Below the pieces are notes generated by a model. That model was not told the origin of the DNA and did no database searches. It saw only the letters and a list, made by a program, of their open reading frames with translations. Shown one piece after another: positions 44,530 through 57,210 of a stretch of DNA of 64,000 nt; the stretch's first letter is position 1; each line of letters opens with the position of its first letter. The translations under genes were made by a program, and so were the position numbers. The stretch is from the NCBI GenBank assembly GCA_038501625.1, contig JAZAYU010000034.1:5306467-5370466 (forward strand), read 5' to 3'. Source of the DNA: Corbicula japonica (Eukaryota; Mollusca; Bivalvia; Venerida; Cyrenidae).

Positions 44530-45372
44530 GTTCTGCAATTTAATCATAGAAATAACTGAGAATAAATTTGTCGTGCTGTCATCCTTGTGTACATTACGCT
44601 TAGTTTTCTTATTAAAACCCATGGTTTGTGTGTATATTTTCCGGTGCAATACACTAGGCTGGCTTGATAACTAATCGAACACACCCCTGTAACACTTGTG
44701 CGCGTTGTCACGAACTGTCATTTTTATCCAGTATACAACTTTATGATATTTTAATTAACCCGATTCAATGAATGTCTTTAACATATATTGTAAGTTCCAG
44801 TATGGTATATATTTTTCCTGACATTTATATATATTCACACAGTGTTTAGTTGTACATTACGTAAAAACAGCATTTCTGTCTCAACATAAAAGGCAATCGT
44901 GTCCCCAGGATTCCAGGATTACTAAATGTTTCGCAGGTAAAATCTCGAGCACATTTCGCTTGATTACCCGCGTGAATTGAACTCTTTTTATGATCCTGAC
45001 ATCACTTTAGATCTGTACTTTCTAGGTTTTTAACATATTAAATATACCAGGTGACGTTTCCGCGCATCTCCCGATAGAAAATATATGTTTATGAAGTCCG
45101 ATTTCTAATTACATGACCAGTTGCCACTCGTTTAATCGCGTTAATTTTCAGAAATTATGACATTGTAACCATCAATGATCGTGGTTATCGCGATTTTGTA
45201 ATGTGATAACAACATATTATTAAGGTTAGTGCTAACCATTCGATATTACTGTACTGTGAAAAACTGTTGGCGGTTTTAGGTTACTCGTCAACCGACAATA
45301 AATGTCATGTTCCGAAACGTTTTAAAAGTTTCTCAACATTGTAAATAAACACACAACTAACTAAAATGAAAC

Positions 45373-45403
<31 letters not shown>

Positions 45404-46380
45404 TCGTATTTCTTTGTTCAGTTGATTTAAATACAGGTTGTATGGTATGAAACCTTCTTACCTTTTTACCGCTTGCATGTACTTACAGAGTTAATTTTTG
45501 AAAAATGTATAATATAATTTGAATTAAAGGAGCATGTTCACGAAGGCCTAATATTGGCCTAAACTTATGTTAAATTTTAATTTTTGTTACAAAGCTAAAA
45601 TTTTAATGCTGTTGAATACATCAATGCTTACACTTACGATGTATCAAAGTTTTATATTGAACACTGTTAAAACAGTTCAATAATGGGCCATCGAAATTGC
45701 TTAAAATTATGAAAATATGCAAAAAATCTAAATTTTGTCCATTTTCAGAACAGATTTTAAAGGATTTCAATATGGGCACACTTCTCGACCAAAACCAAAT
45801 TTTGACCATGAATTAATCATGTCTTAATACAAATAAAAATTTATAATTTTTTTTGGTCGAGGCCTGTGCCCCATATGAAAATCACCAAAATATGTTAGAA
45901 ATTTAACAGAAAAAATGTGTATTTTGCAACATTTTCAAATTCAAAACACATTTGAAATACATGATTCATCATTTCAGTTTTTAACTTTATCTTTTTTTTC
46001 TTATCTCTCAAAGAAAACAATCATTATAGGTTATAAATAGCACACTTTCCATGATGTAAATGCAATATGATAATTTGACGTAATTTTAGGCCATTTTTGA
46101 GCCTTTGTGAATCTAGTCCATTGTTTGTATTTTCAACATGTTTAAAAATATTACGACAAAACTGGTACGTGCATGTACAATCGCACAGTAATATTAATAA
46201 TTTGTGTAAAACTTAAATTCTCTGGTCATTCAACTCCACCTAAAATGATAAAAAAAATAAAATAAAATAACAATAAATCATATATCAGTGCAATCGTTCA
46301 TTTATGATATTGTAATTTTACTTATTGGTTATACTAGTTAGTGATGAACCATCTGGTCACATTTGCAACTAACGTTTTCA
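44530..46380. other. stretch without a supported gene
   Basis: It holds a (CT)n tract at 45373-45404. Nothing else is supported. Confidence 0.5.
45373..45404. repeat. (CT)n microsatellite
   Basis: About 15 CT units with one CACT interruption. Confidence 0.95.
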
Positions 46381-46625
46381 GGTATATTGCATATGCGAAA
46401 ATTCAGGTATATTGCATATGCGAAATTTCATGTATATTGCATATAATTTTTTGCGAAATTTCGAGTATATTGCATATGCGAAATTTCGGGTATATTGCAT
46501 TACGCGAAATTTCAGGTATAATGCATATGCGAAATTTCAGGTATATTGCATATATGTGAAATTTCAGTTATATTGCGTATTATTATGCGAAATTTTAGGT
46601 ATATTGCATATATATGCGAAAAGAG
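46380..46625. repeat. 25-bp tandem repeat, about 9 units
   Basis: Units of the form GGTATATTGCATATGCGAAATTTCA, 25-31 bp long. Length variation is mainly in the TATATGCG part. The ORFs at 46341-46666 (repeated 'RNFRYIAYAK' or 'CEISSILHM') are translations of this repeat. Confidence 0.92.
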
Positions 46626-47560
46626 AAATTTTTGTAACAACATATCTACATAGACATTTAGTGTAACAAAGTTAATATGTCATAATTATATTCAGCAAGT
46701 AGAATAAGTAATATAGTTTACTGAATATCGAAGCAAATGTAATAGAACCACGAATGTCTTTTAATATAAATGTCGTGTTATTTACACCAGGGCTAAATGA
46801 TCTAGGAGTCACATGGGTATAGCGTAGTCAGATTTTGTGGTGTAATACTAATATACTAATGATTTATATGTTGAAAAACGTTGCACCAATAGTTTTATTA
46901 ATTTCAAATTATTTTATTTTTTGAAAAACAAACCCATAACCTTCTACTAATAATTATTACATTTGTGTTGCTAAACACTTGTCTGATATCAATAGAGATA
47001 TCTCAAACATGTTTTACCGCCAAGGCGGTTCTTTCAGTTCAGTAAAGGTGTAGAAGAGAAAATCAACACATATGTTTCCGTTCTAACAAATGACGACGCC
47101 ACATGATCTTTATGCCCGCAAAAATGTGATTGAATGTCAAAAGCTAACAGAGTCGTGCTTGAAAATTAATTTTAGACGTAACAATTTTCTATGGTTTCCT
47201 TATTTGCATTTTTTTGTTTGACTGAAGCAATTTTCTGCGCAAGTTGCATGTCATAAAAAATTAAATATTACTACACTCGAGTTTTTTTTTCTGGGGACAG
47301 GCCAGAAGGTTTGATTGATTTTGTAACACGATATATTTTTCAAATAAAAACAATACCAATCACAGATGTTGACTAAGGATAAAATAATCTGTGACGGAAA
47401 ATGAGGAAAATTCTTTGCAGCCAAGAACGTGTACTATTACACCATTGAGCAAGTCAAATCAATGTTCTCGCGGAATGTTTGCCGTAGGAAAACGTAATAT
47501 CCTCTGGGAACTGAGGTATTCATGTAGCTTCAATTGATTTCCCTTGAATAAAGTTTTTTC
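46626..47560. other. stretch without a supported feature
   Basis: No coding, tandem or inverted repeat signal that I can support. Confidence 0.5.
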
Positions 47561-47566
47561 TTTAAT

Positions 47567-47581
47567 AACACATACGAATGT
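47567..47581. repeat. target-site duplication, left copy (15 bp)
   Basis: AACACATACGAATGT, identical to 47702-47716 on the other side of the short LINE insertion. Confidence 0.93.
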
Positions 47582-47701
47582 ATGGAGAAGAGTTTATTTA
47601 AGCGTTTTTGCTTGTTCTTTAATCCATAGTATGACATTTTCTCACTGTATTATATCATTATATGTACATTTCATTGAATACATGTAAATACTGTTTAAAC
47701 C
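47582..47701 (+). mobile_element. 120-bp, extremely 5'-truncated LINE insertion
   Basis: It matches 15492-15604, the 3' end of the LINE at 14178: ATGGAGAAGAGTTTATTTAA ... CTTGTTCTTTAATCCATA ... AAATACTGTTTAAACC. It is flanked by a perfect 15-bp TSD. The insertion is fresh enough to retain exact TSDs and shows where this family's 3' UTR ends. Confidence 0.92.
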
Positions 47702-47716
47702 AACACATACGAATGT
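47702..47716. repeat. target-site duplication, right copy (15 bp)
   Basis: AACACATACGAATGT. Confidence 0.93.
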
Positions 47717-47934
47717 TGAATGGTCCTATAGGGTGAGAATTCGCGCCATTATTACCATTGAGAAGTAGTGCAATTTATTGAAACGGTTCGAAGTTAAGGT
47801 TTGGTCCGAAAGCTTAACAAGCTCAAGTCTTACCGAGGTAACGACTAGTTAAATAAGTGTTACCATCGATTGTTTCAAAGACCTCTATAATTATTGCATT
47901 TATATATTGATATATACAGGTCTTTGATGGAATG

Positions 47935-47963
47935 TGTGTGTGTGTGTGGGGGGGGGGGGGGGG
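47935..47963. repeat. (TG)n/poly-G tract
   Basis: TGTGTGTGTG directly followed by about 15 G. Confidence 0.93.
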
Positions 47964-48257
47964 AGGGGAGGCCTAAGCAAAGACTAGTAACTGTAAAACA
48001 GCTGTTACTGTATTAACTGGTGTTACTATTGAGGCCCGAATGCTAAATCCGTTGCTCCTGAAAATCAAATCATGGAAAATGTGTATTTTACTGAATTGAA
48101 TAGGATCAGAAATATTCTGAAAAGAATTAATATTTTCTTCTTTGATTGCCTGGTAGAATTGAATTATTTAATTATTCTGACATTCGGCATAAGGGCCCCG
48201 TAACACGCAGTTATCGTGTGAAGAAGTTGAATTTAATTTTGATTTATCTCATTTGTT

Positions 48258-48344
48258 TTTTTTCGGCGTTAGCTGTCTAGGCTCACTTTTGACCTAGTTT
48301 TTTTCGGCGTTTGCTGTCTAAGCTCACTTTAGACCTAGTTTTTC
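48258..48344. repeat. 43-bp tandem duplication
   Basis: TTTTTTTCGGCGTTAGCTGT...CTAGGCTCACTTTTGACCTAG is repeated once with about four differences. A second local duplication (ATTATGCAGCGGGAAA...TTTCGATTGGT) follows at about 48383 and 48483. Confidence 0.85.
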
Positions 48345-48699
48345 GACTAATGAAATGTTGTAAATATTGCTCGTATTCTATTATTATGCAGCGGGAAATT
48401 GAAATAAACTATTTCGATTGGTAGCTATTTACACCAGAGAGGCATCTAGCAGGGTGGAGAGGTATCTAGTGGGATTTTTATAATTATGCAGCGGGAAAAT
48501 CAAATAGATTATTTCGATTGGTTGTTAGTGGGTGTTGTTTATGATTACCGTAACGATTTTTGAAATTTTGTGTAAGTATTTACCTGGAACTTACATGTTC
48601 GCGCATTATCGTTTTAAACGCGATAATTGTATTGGAGAAAAACATATAAATTTACGCAAAGACCTATATTATATATATATAGGTCTCTGATTTACGATT

Positions 48700-51165
48700 T
48701 AAATAACCAGTTAAGTCAATATTGATGGCTTAAGTACATTTTTATATGGAATATTCTTGGGTGTCAAGTAAACATTTGCGTGCAATAATAAGTGTAAAAC
48801 GAAAGAGAAATGCAGATAATTCTAGTTCTTACTGGTTCCTTCATAGTTCCTTTGATACTGATTGTTAATTTCAAGCCCGAAATTCAAGTTCTCTGTAGTG
48901 TAGTGGCTAACTCTCTCGCATCGCAAGCCCCGGGTTCAATACTCAGGAGAGACACTTTTTTAAAAGTTAATTTTACGTTAAAGTTGGTAGATTTCGCTCT
49001 TGTAACAAGCTGTTATTATTTATATTTATTAAATTTCAAGGACATTTATTCATCTTGAGTTCTAACTGTACAAGAGGTATTTTATTGAAACTGAATAAAC
49101 GTAGATCAAGACTTAATAATGTAAGACATTGCTTCTTTAATCGACTTATTACCACCGTATGAGATTGTTGCAACAACTTCGACATTTTTTTGAAAGACAC
49201 TTTCAATGAATTTAAGAGTTGTCATGATTCGGTCGCTTAATTTCTAGGTCATACTAAGAAGGCAGGGAGGGTTCGTCAACAGCTTTAACAAGTTAAATAA
49301 AAGAACTAAATTGTGTCTGCTTCGCCTCTCTATATTTCTCTTTCTGTTATACATGTATATATAAATATCTTCCATCAACGCCGTTTATCTTTTTTAAAGA
49401 TTATTGGTTGTCTTTTTATGGGATCTGCCCTTTTTCTTTTTTATGATACAATATGTTCAGATTTAATTTGATTTCCATAAATTGCCATAAAGATTACACA
49501 TGGATAAGAAGATTGTGAATGAACGGTTATGTTTACTGTGCTCTTTCCATTATTGGACCCGAGTTTTTAAGTGATACATGCAACATCCGTGAAGAACTTT
49601 CACTAATCGTGTTTAACTTATTCAACATCTTAATTCTCTTTTATGTAAATTTTATGTATGAATTAACGATTGTATGGAGCGCGGTATTTTACAAATGTGT
49701 TCTTTGTGTATTTAAAATAAAGATATATAAATAACATTTATTTCTGCCAAGTTTTATTGAACTGCATTTTTCCGTTATAGAGATTTTGATAATTTTCTTT
49801 TCTATCAATTAAAAGGTAAGCCTTAACAAATCACTTCCGCAAAGTTCTGCAAAAATATATTCCGATCCGTTTAGATTTACGCTCATTTAGTTTAGTTTAA
49901 ACATGTTTTATTTGCTATTCTTTTTTACAAGTATATATGCATAAACATGGACAATAATTAAAAAAGCAAAAAAGGTTGGGCATGAAGTTCTTTCAACATT
50001 ATCGTGTGCCCTTCCCTGGTTAACACAGTTAAATAATTTTGCATGGCTGACAAGCAAATAATGGTATATTATTTCATAGGTCACAACAATATGTCTTAAT
50101 AATAACATAAAAACAATCGAATATATATTAATTTTGTGTTTAGAGTGTGAGACATTTCACCAAGCCGTCTGCACAATTTCGTTACGGTACTAGCCATTCA
50201 GGCGATTATTTAAACATGTAAACCAGAAACAATTTCCACTCGTTTCTAGCTTTGTCGTTGATACCAAAATGCTTGCAATGTACTTGCAAACGCAATCGCG
50301 TGTAACTGGCTCTTGTCATACATGAAAAAAAAATTCAAAATTATAAAAAATAGCAATCAAAGAAAGAGACGACGCACACTTTTTCAAAGATGTCATTTTT
50401 GCTAGCTTAGATGACATGGCCTTTAGTAGTCAACCAATCATGCCATGTTATGTTCAACCACACGTAATGTTTGTAAAATAAAGTTTATTATTTAACCAAC
50501 CTTCTCGTCTGCTCTCCAGTTTTCCACATGGCCAAATACGTTCACCAAATTTTCTAAACGCATATTTTTCCTACAGGAGTTTACTTATTTCAGATTTTAA
50601 TTCCAGTGCTGTGTATTTATTTCTATAGCATTCAAAACCTATTATTGGATGCCTTATATTTCATTTAATATAATATAAAGTTAAGTCTATTGAACAAGTA
50701 AGGGTTGATTAAAAAGTAACATATATTAGCACATAGGACTGACGCAACAGCAAAAGCACACTTGGTTTTAAAAAATAGTTCATAACAGATTACAACAATG
50801 CAGAAAATATTACTCCTTGGCACTGATTGTCTGATGACTTCTTAAAACTCTCCCCTCATCTCCCTAAGGATTTTAAACAATGATTGAAGTAATCGAAGCA
50901 ACTGTAGTTACATCACCTAAAGACCAACTGTCGTTACATCACGTAACGACCAGTGTTTGTACCCGTCTTTTTGTCATTGAACCGTTTTCTGGGTACTATG
51001 ATCTTAAAACCACTTGAACATAAAAAAATTATCGCTTTTTAATTTTTTGAAAAGACTATTATAGAGTAACTCTATACCTTAAACGTTTCTTCTGCTTGAA
51101 TCAATATTCACTTAACAAATGTAATGTTTTAACAAAACCGATTATATTTTTTCCACATAGAATTG
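48700..51165. other. 2.5-kb stretch without a supported gene
   Basis: A short tRNA-like string at 48895-48950 was considered and rejected. The ORFs at 48810-49058, 49519-49734 and 49908-50108 show no recognisable content. Confidence 0.5.
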
Positions 51166-51169
51166 GACT

Positions 51170-51245
51170 TGTCACGTTTTCAGCCAATCAGATGCCTCAG
51201 ATCTGAGACTGGTCTCCATTATCAGTTTAACAATCTTCAGCCCTG
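51170..51245. repeat. palindromic MITE, single arm
   Basis: TTCAGCCAATCAGATGCCTC ... CAATCTTCAGCCCTGG: right half only, diverged. Confidence 0.75.
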
Positions 51246-51779
51246 GTTGCGTTAAACGTTTGGAATACTCCTCCTACGAAGTTTCAGCACAATATTTGAA
51301 GTCGCTTCTTAATTGACATCTTCACTTTTCTCCAGATAAACAATATTTCTTCAGGCAATTTTACAAACGTCATGAAACCTTCACAGGTATGATTTTAATT
51401 ATTTCAGCGTTTAATCATGGCGGTTCTCAACTTACGGTAGTTCTCTGTTTGTTGCAAACAAAAGTGCTAAGGAAAATGACACTTTAATGGTCGGTCCAAA
51501 ATTCAGCCAATGCTGTTTTTGTTTGCACTATGTTGGCCATCAGACTACTAGACTAATTATTGATTCACAGCTAGACAAAAACACGAACACTTATTACAAC
51601 ATTGTAATAATTCATGCTAAAATTGAATATAAAATAAAAAAGAAAGACACGTAAGGAGACTAGACGGTTTCTGAAAAGAGCATCAGGGTTCAAGATCATA
51701 AAAGTAAGTTTGGAGTTTTAGTTTTATGATCGTGGTTAGAGATTATTGGAAGCATTTTGGCACATCTCGGTAAGTGAAT

Positions 51780-52040
51780 GATTTTCTAGGTTAAGCGTTC
51801 TGTCCGCCTCCTGCGAGTGCATTTATGGCGTGGACTTCCAACACTTTGTGGTGGCTGAGAACCCCATGTGCCACTTAACTCTATTTCTAATAACAATATT
51901 TCAGATTTGGGCGTTACCCTTGGTAGAACGATCGACGTTCCGCATACCTGAATGATTCCGACTCCAGGAAGAGTCGAACCCAAAGCGATGAGTGGCCTGT
52001 GATTCTCAACCAACGACAATAACCCTCAGCCCACGGACGA
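51780..52040 (-). repeat. possible tRNA-like SINE head, antisense
   Basis: Minus-strand TTTGGGTTCGACTCTTCCTG resembles a pol III B box preceded by GGTTGAGAATCACAGGCC, which could act as an A box. No second copy in the window, so this is tentative. Confidence 0.3.
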
Positions 52041-52222
52041 CACAACCAGTTTCAATTAGTGTCAACTGAGCTCATCTGATATAACTCGTGTATGCTGAAT
52101 ATGGATTTTGGGCCGTCAATTCACTGTCAGCAATATTATTCAGACAGCAAACAAGGAGAACCTTCTACGAATGATATCGAGGGGAGCTAAAACCAAAACT
52201 TAATGAGTCTGTTAAATGGCTT

Positions 52223-52480
52223 TATGGCAAGTGTGAGGTTGATGCAACCTAGAACCTGGTTTACACCCCCAGTGGCAGTTTGTTTTGCCACTGACCGTTC
52301 AAAGGCGGTAACCCCAAGGGTTCTCTTTTTCGTTAATTTTTGTGGCGTCTCATTTAAATTTGACATACTTATAACAAACATGCTCTCTTTTCCTCTCTTC
52401 GTTTTCGCTGCGTTTGGAGGCTGTGTTTTGTAAGTGTGGCGATTCCTGATATGCATATTTCACTTTTTTAAATTCATAGT
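52223..52480 (+). repeat. SINE-like repeat, most complete copy
   Basis: Modules in order: GGCAAGTGTGAGGTTGATGC, a B-box-like ACCTGGTTTACACCCC, TTTTGCCACTGACCGTTC, GGCGGTAACCCCAAGGGTTC, and the 3' GTGGCGTCTCATTT...GAGGCTGTGTTTTGTAAGTG. Related copies lie at 3283, 17250, 54190 and 61555 with different modules missing. The B-box resemblance and the modular losses suggest a tRNA-derived SINE superfamily; I cannot name it with certainty. Confidence 0.7.
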
Positions 52481-54189
52481 TGAATTTGATATCACACACA
52501 TTACTTTAAAATATCATAAGCGCGGTACAGCAAAACTACCACTCCTTGTTTATGGTTTTCTAGTGTCATTTTCTTCAAAGAAAATTTTAATTACCGATAA
52601 GTTTAAAAAGAGGGAAATACTTTATTTAAATAAATTTTTTTTTATATATTTTTAAAGTCTGTGTTGAATTTGTCCTAGATATCAGTTTAAATAAACAATA
52701 TTATTTGAATGATTATTGAGAAAAAGTAAATTTTAACAAATAAACCTGATGCAATGTTGACGCCCGCCCAACGAAATATCTCAACGAAAACCTGTTAAAA
52801 TAATATGTTACCACATTAAATGTAAAGATAAAGATTTTTTTAAATATATTTTATTTCAAGTACAACTAGAAGCAAAACCTTTATTTGAAATATTCAAGAT
52901 TTTATTCCAAGTATCATTCAACATACGAGAACAGTACATACGAGTTACAGTTGACCCTTAATTAATTGTGTTTATTTTAATACTCCAAAACAGTGAAAGT
53001 TAACGGTGTTTCAAAAAACGGAAAAAGCACCCAACAGGGGTAAAAATTTTTAATGATTACACAAAATGTATAAGTTCAAATAACAGATATACCTTTCATT
53101 AAACAATTTATTGTCACTTTTACTTGCTTATAATGAGAGAGTCTAGAAGAATAATAAGCCTTTATGCAGAACCTATTAGACTGAGTCTGCTATGTTTTCA
53201 TGATTGTCGTGTTCCATCGCTTTCAAAGTTAATTTTAAACTATAAGTGATGAAGAAAATTTTTAATTTGCATACTTAAATCTAACTTATTCAAAATATTG
53301 TCAGGAGTGTCTATTAAATTAACAACTTTGTATTTGCTCATTTACCAATAAAGTTCTACTAAAAAAAGAGACCAAACCTATGCCAAATTTTGCCGTTGAT
53401 GGCCATCGGCATGTTCACTGGATGTTGTAAAATTACACTAAATCTTTTTTCAGAACATGTCCGATGGGATCGGCATCTTTGAGAATCTGCTGTTTAATTA
53501 GGCACTTACTTACTAAAGATCTGTACAGCACAGCTTGCTTTGGACTGAGTGGGTTGTTTTGCAATATAGTGATTGAAGAAAAAGTCTTCTAAAATGATCT
53601 TGTCAATAATTTTACAGAAATAATCCATGGTGTTGCAGAACCGCTGTTTTGAAAATAAAAACAAATACATATAACGACAATCATAGCGTTTAACAACAAG
53701 GCTTGGTTTATCATGAATGAATGCTAAATACATGAACCAGGAAGCGCTGAAGCAGATTTTCCATGAATGTAAATATGATTATAACAGATAGCAGTTTTGT
53801 ACACGAAAAAAGCTATTATAAGAAACTCATTCGCAAATACTTGTAAATCGAGACTCTTTACAGTCGCCACACGACAAAAACAAGCATAATTATTGCAATA
53901 TTTGGAGTCAAGAAACAAAAATGCAAAAATAAAAAAGTTATGATAAAAAGGAAGCGCGTGCAATTATTAAGTAATTTAAGACAGTGTGATTTTACGTAAG
54001 GTATACCAAATATCTGACAAAGATTGTATAAAGATTGTAGACAGAACTGGCTTGTCAATGTTTTTATACCAGTACAGTTTTCTGCTTTTCTTGGTAAAAT
54101 CGACAATGTTCAACAACCGTTTTATTGCTGAATATGTAGTATAATTGTTAAGCTGTTGAAAGTAATAGTACTGTTTTAGTTTATATGCA
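52481..54189. other. stretch without a supported gene
   Basis: AT-rich. The overlapping minus ORFs at 53506-54106 show no recognised domains. Confidence 0.5.
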
Positions 54190-54390
54190 ACATCGTCGAG
54201 TTGATGGATGGGTTGGAGTTATTTCACCAAAACAACTTGTACTTGTTTGTTCATATGAGAGCCTGTTGAGGCAAGTGTGAGGTGGGTGCACCCTAGAACC
54301 TGGTTTAAACCCAGAGTGGCAAATTGTTTTGCCACTGACCATTCCAAGGCGATTACCCCTCGGATTCTCACGTTCGTTCATTGAATGTGG
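54190..54390 (+). repeat. SINE-like repeat, 5' part
   Basis: GATGGATGGGTTGGAGTTAT, ACAACTTGTACTTGTTTGTT, GGCAAGTGTGAGGTGGGTGC, B-box-like CCTGGTTTAAACCCAG and CCAAGGCGATTACCCCTCGG. This copy has the 5' modules and lacks the 3' GAGGCTGT module. Confidence 0.7.
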
Positions 54391-54878
54391 CGTAAGAATA
54401 CCAATGCTATACATAAAAAGTTTATCCTCTTGCTTTAAACTTATTTCTAATGTTAGTATACTTATCTATCTTGTAAAATTATGATTATTGCCAGACTATT
54501 ATTTTCTTGCATTGGTATGTAATACAATGATCTTGTAAAGGTCAATAAAATATATGTTGTGTTCTGTTCTGCTCATAAGCTTTGCCCACGCGGTAGCAAG
54601 TTTCAATCGTTCATACTTCTTTGAGTTTTATATTACTATGTTTAATTAAATTTTCTCTTAGATGACTTCTGCTAATGGTTTCCTGTGCAAAAAATCGCCC
54701 TTGACTGTAAGTATTAAGAAATGTAATAAAAGAACCCGGAAACTCCGTCAACGCTAAGTTCTTAACAAATATATTTTAGTATTTAAATAATTGATAGACA
54801 AACAACAGTTAAAGCACTGATTGTTTTTTTTTAATTCCATTACAATTTTAACATTAAAATTTGGCCAGATTTGAAACT

Positions 54879-54880
54879 GT

Positions 54881-54917
<37 letters not shown>

Positions 54918-54926
54918 TAATAATAT
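54879..54926. repeat. (AAT)n microsatellite
   Basis: About 13 ATA/TAA units with one AAAATA interruption. Confidence 0.95.
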
Positions 54927-55357
54927 AAGCATGGTTGACAACATGTATAAGTTTTGCTTCCTTCGGTTGTGCTTTTAAAATTTAATGGAATGTAATAGCT
55001 CTACTACAACGAAATGGTATTAAAATAAGAGCATTGGAAAGCCAAGCTACCTACATGAAATTTGATGTTAGAATATAATTTTGTCATCAAATGTACAAAG
55101 TAGAAATCACATATATCATTAAATGAAGTCCTCGGAGTTAACTTAAGGATCAAAATCACAACATTGTAACATAATGAATTTCTTTTTTAAATTCCAATAT
55201 TTCCAGAAAGTTAATAATTTCATCAACTAAAACGATTATTTCAAAATTATTAAACTGAGAATTCAAACACATGGATGATTTAATAATTATCATATCTTCA
55301 TGTGGTCCATTAGTTAAAGCAATACACAGTTACTTAGACCATTAAACAGAGATTTAC

Positions 55358-55465
55358 CTCGACAAAGACTTCATTGGTGTACCTAGTGCTCATTCGGAAC
55401 TTGCCCCCGGCTCCTTTAGGCTTTTTCGGAGCATGGAAGTAGTTCTTTAAAAATGCTTTGTTCAT
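55358..55465 (-). CDS. candidate upstream first coding exon of the TRPC-like gene
   Basis: ATG at 55463-55465. It encodes 36 residues beginning MNKAFLKNYFHAPKKPKGAG and ending TNEVFVE, then donor GAG|GTAAAT in phase 0. The clean ATG-to-donor frame and the phase match to the internal TRPC acceptor at 40279 suggest an alternative N-terminus. Vertebrate TRPC4/5 proteins likewise start with a short aromatic/basic stretch followed by NAP and a charged linker before the first ankyrin helix (compare NYFHAPKK here). The distance to 40279 is 15 kb. The exon could instead belong to another gene. Confidence 0.5.
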
Positions 55466-55934
55466 GGTATAGGCTATATGCTGTTATATTCTGTTCTGTT
55501 CTGCTAATCCATGTCACACTTGATTAAATAAATCTATGATTAGACATGGAACGTACACACTATCTACAAAGATTTCGTTTAAATTCACATATAAATTAAA
55601 CTGCAATTAAATCAAACATTTTGACTTGTAAAACTTTGAAGTCTTTTTAGAGTTTGCGTTTGTTGCCCTCCTAAGTCAGCAATCCATTGTCTTGCAATAA
55701 TTCTTAAGGAAAATACTGTATTTAAATCTTAAATCCTCGTGAATTTAACTCCAATAGATCCAGACGGTTCTGCGGATCCTAGAATAGTGTCTATATAGCA
55801 AATATTTTAACGCCCACTTTTAGTGCAACTGGTATCTGTTTCATTTTTGTGCTTATCATATGACAATACTCGTGATCTTAGCAATCATAATGGTAAATTG
55901 GAACACAGGTGGCTTGCGTTTTCATGTTAGACCT

Positions 55935-56083
55935 TTGCCCAAGGTTATAAAACTCTGCATGGAAACCAGTCTCAAATCTCAAGCATCTGATTGGCTGAAA
56001 TGGCGACCAGTCGCCGTTTCAGCCAATCAGATGCTTGAGATTTGAGACTGGTTTCCAATCTCAGCTTTATAACCTTGGCACCA
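55935..56083. repeat. palindromic MITE copy
   Basis: Full copy, centre GGCGACCAGTCGCC, both ends (TGCCCAAGGTTATAAAACTC / GCTTTATAACCTTGGCACC). Confidence 0.92.
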
Positions 56084-56830
56084 GACATCGTTTCCAAGAC
56101 ATTTAATTTTCAGACTCCTTAACAGAGCTACATGTATGACAATTTAAGCTAGCCGATTTTAAGTTCAACGATGGCAAGCCATTAATTGAGGTAATAAATT
56201 AAATAATCTCTCAAGAAAAACATGGTTGACGTAATATTGTCGCCGGTGCTGCAGTATCAAGAGCATGTAATTATGATGTGATAACATTTACGCACATCCA
56301 CAAACTAGCGTACTGTCGTGTTAATATGATTAAAATATATCCGGTTATAGTATATACCCCGAGAACCCGGTTCAAATAAAATCGTCCAGGTATTGTTGTT
56401 AACTTTTTTATTATGTCTTTTTTCATCTGAAATTCCATTCTTAATAAAGGCCGCTTAACATAAGAAGTTTCTTTTAAATAAACAGGCTCGATCTAATCTC
56501 TCTGCGATGGTTTTATATTCATATGTGTTGTGTTCGGCGATTGCAATGTTAATCAGAGAGTCTAATATCTAAAATAAAGCTGGTTTACTTAGTTGTTTTA
56601 ATGTAAATTTAATTCCATTTTTCGGTGTTGAGTGTTTTGTCGTCTGTTGTTTTTGGTGGGTTGGGTGTGTGAGGAGAGGGATATGCGGAAGTAAATTGGA
56701 AACCAAGAAGATTTATGAGATCTATACAACCTGTACATTGTATCCTTAAATTGGTCATAATTTAAAAATACTTCATCTTCTAATGTTAATGTGGGCATAA
56801 AGTAGTTTGTTTTCTTGCGACATCATATAT

Positions 56831-56960
56831 ATAAACTGAGCATGGAAACCAGTCTCAAATCTCAAGCATCTTATTGGCTGATGACCAGTCGCCATTTCAG
56901 CCAATCAGATGTTTGAGATTTGAGACCGGTTTCCAAACTCATGTTTATAACCTTCAGCCA
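56831..56960. repeat. palindromic MITE copy, centre shortened
   Basis: It lacks the GAAATGGC half of the centre (GGCTGATGACCAGTCGCC) and the outer left end. The right end, TTTATAACCTTCAGCC, is kept. Confidence 0.88.
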
Positions 56961-57210
56961 TATTGTTTCGCAAGCGTTTTAATGGTGTGACTAAACAGTA
57001 GTGACAACTTGTCTGATTACTGCTTCTATTCCTAATTTTTGTTCTTAGAACTTGTGGCAAACTCTGCCGTCAGAAAAAAAAGTTTAATTTATATAAAGCC
57101 ATAAATATTTTAATCACTTTTAGTTGGAAGTAATTTGAAGAATGGTAACTTTCTTTTGAATGTTATTCTTCAACAATATCTTTTCAATACAATTTATGCA
57201 AAAGATTACA

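Noticed and set aside
46341..46666. ORFs with repeated 'RNFRYIAYAK' phrases
   Set aside because: Translation of the 25-bp tandem repeat.
48895..48950. tRNA-like string (GTAGTGTAGTGGCTAA ... CCCGGGTTCAATACTC)
   Set aside because: A-box- and B-box-like strings are present, but I could not fold a full cloverleaf with a 7-bp acceptor stem. It may be a tRNA pseudogene or SINE head; no second copy was seen.
55860..56045. ORFs with 'KVIKLCMETSLKSQASDWLKW' (also at 37160 and 38874)
   Set aside because: These arise from translating the palindromic MITE, and similar peptides appear wherever the MITE occurs.
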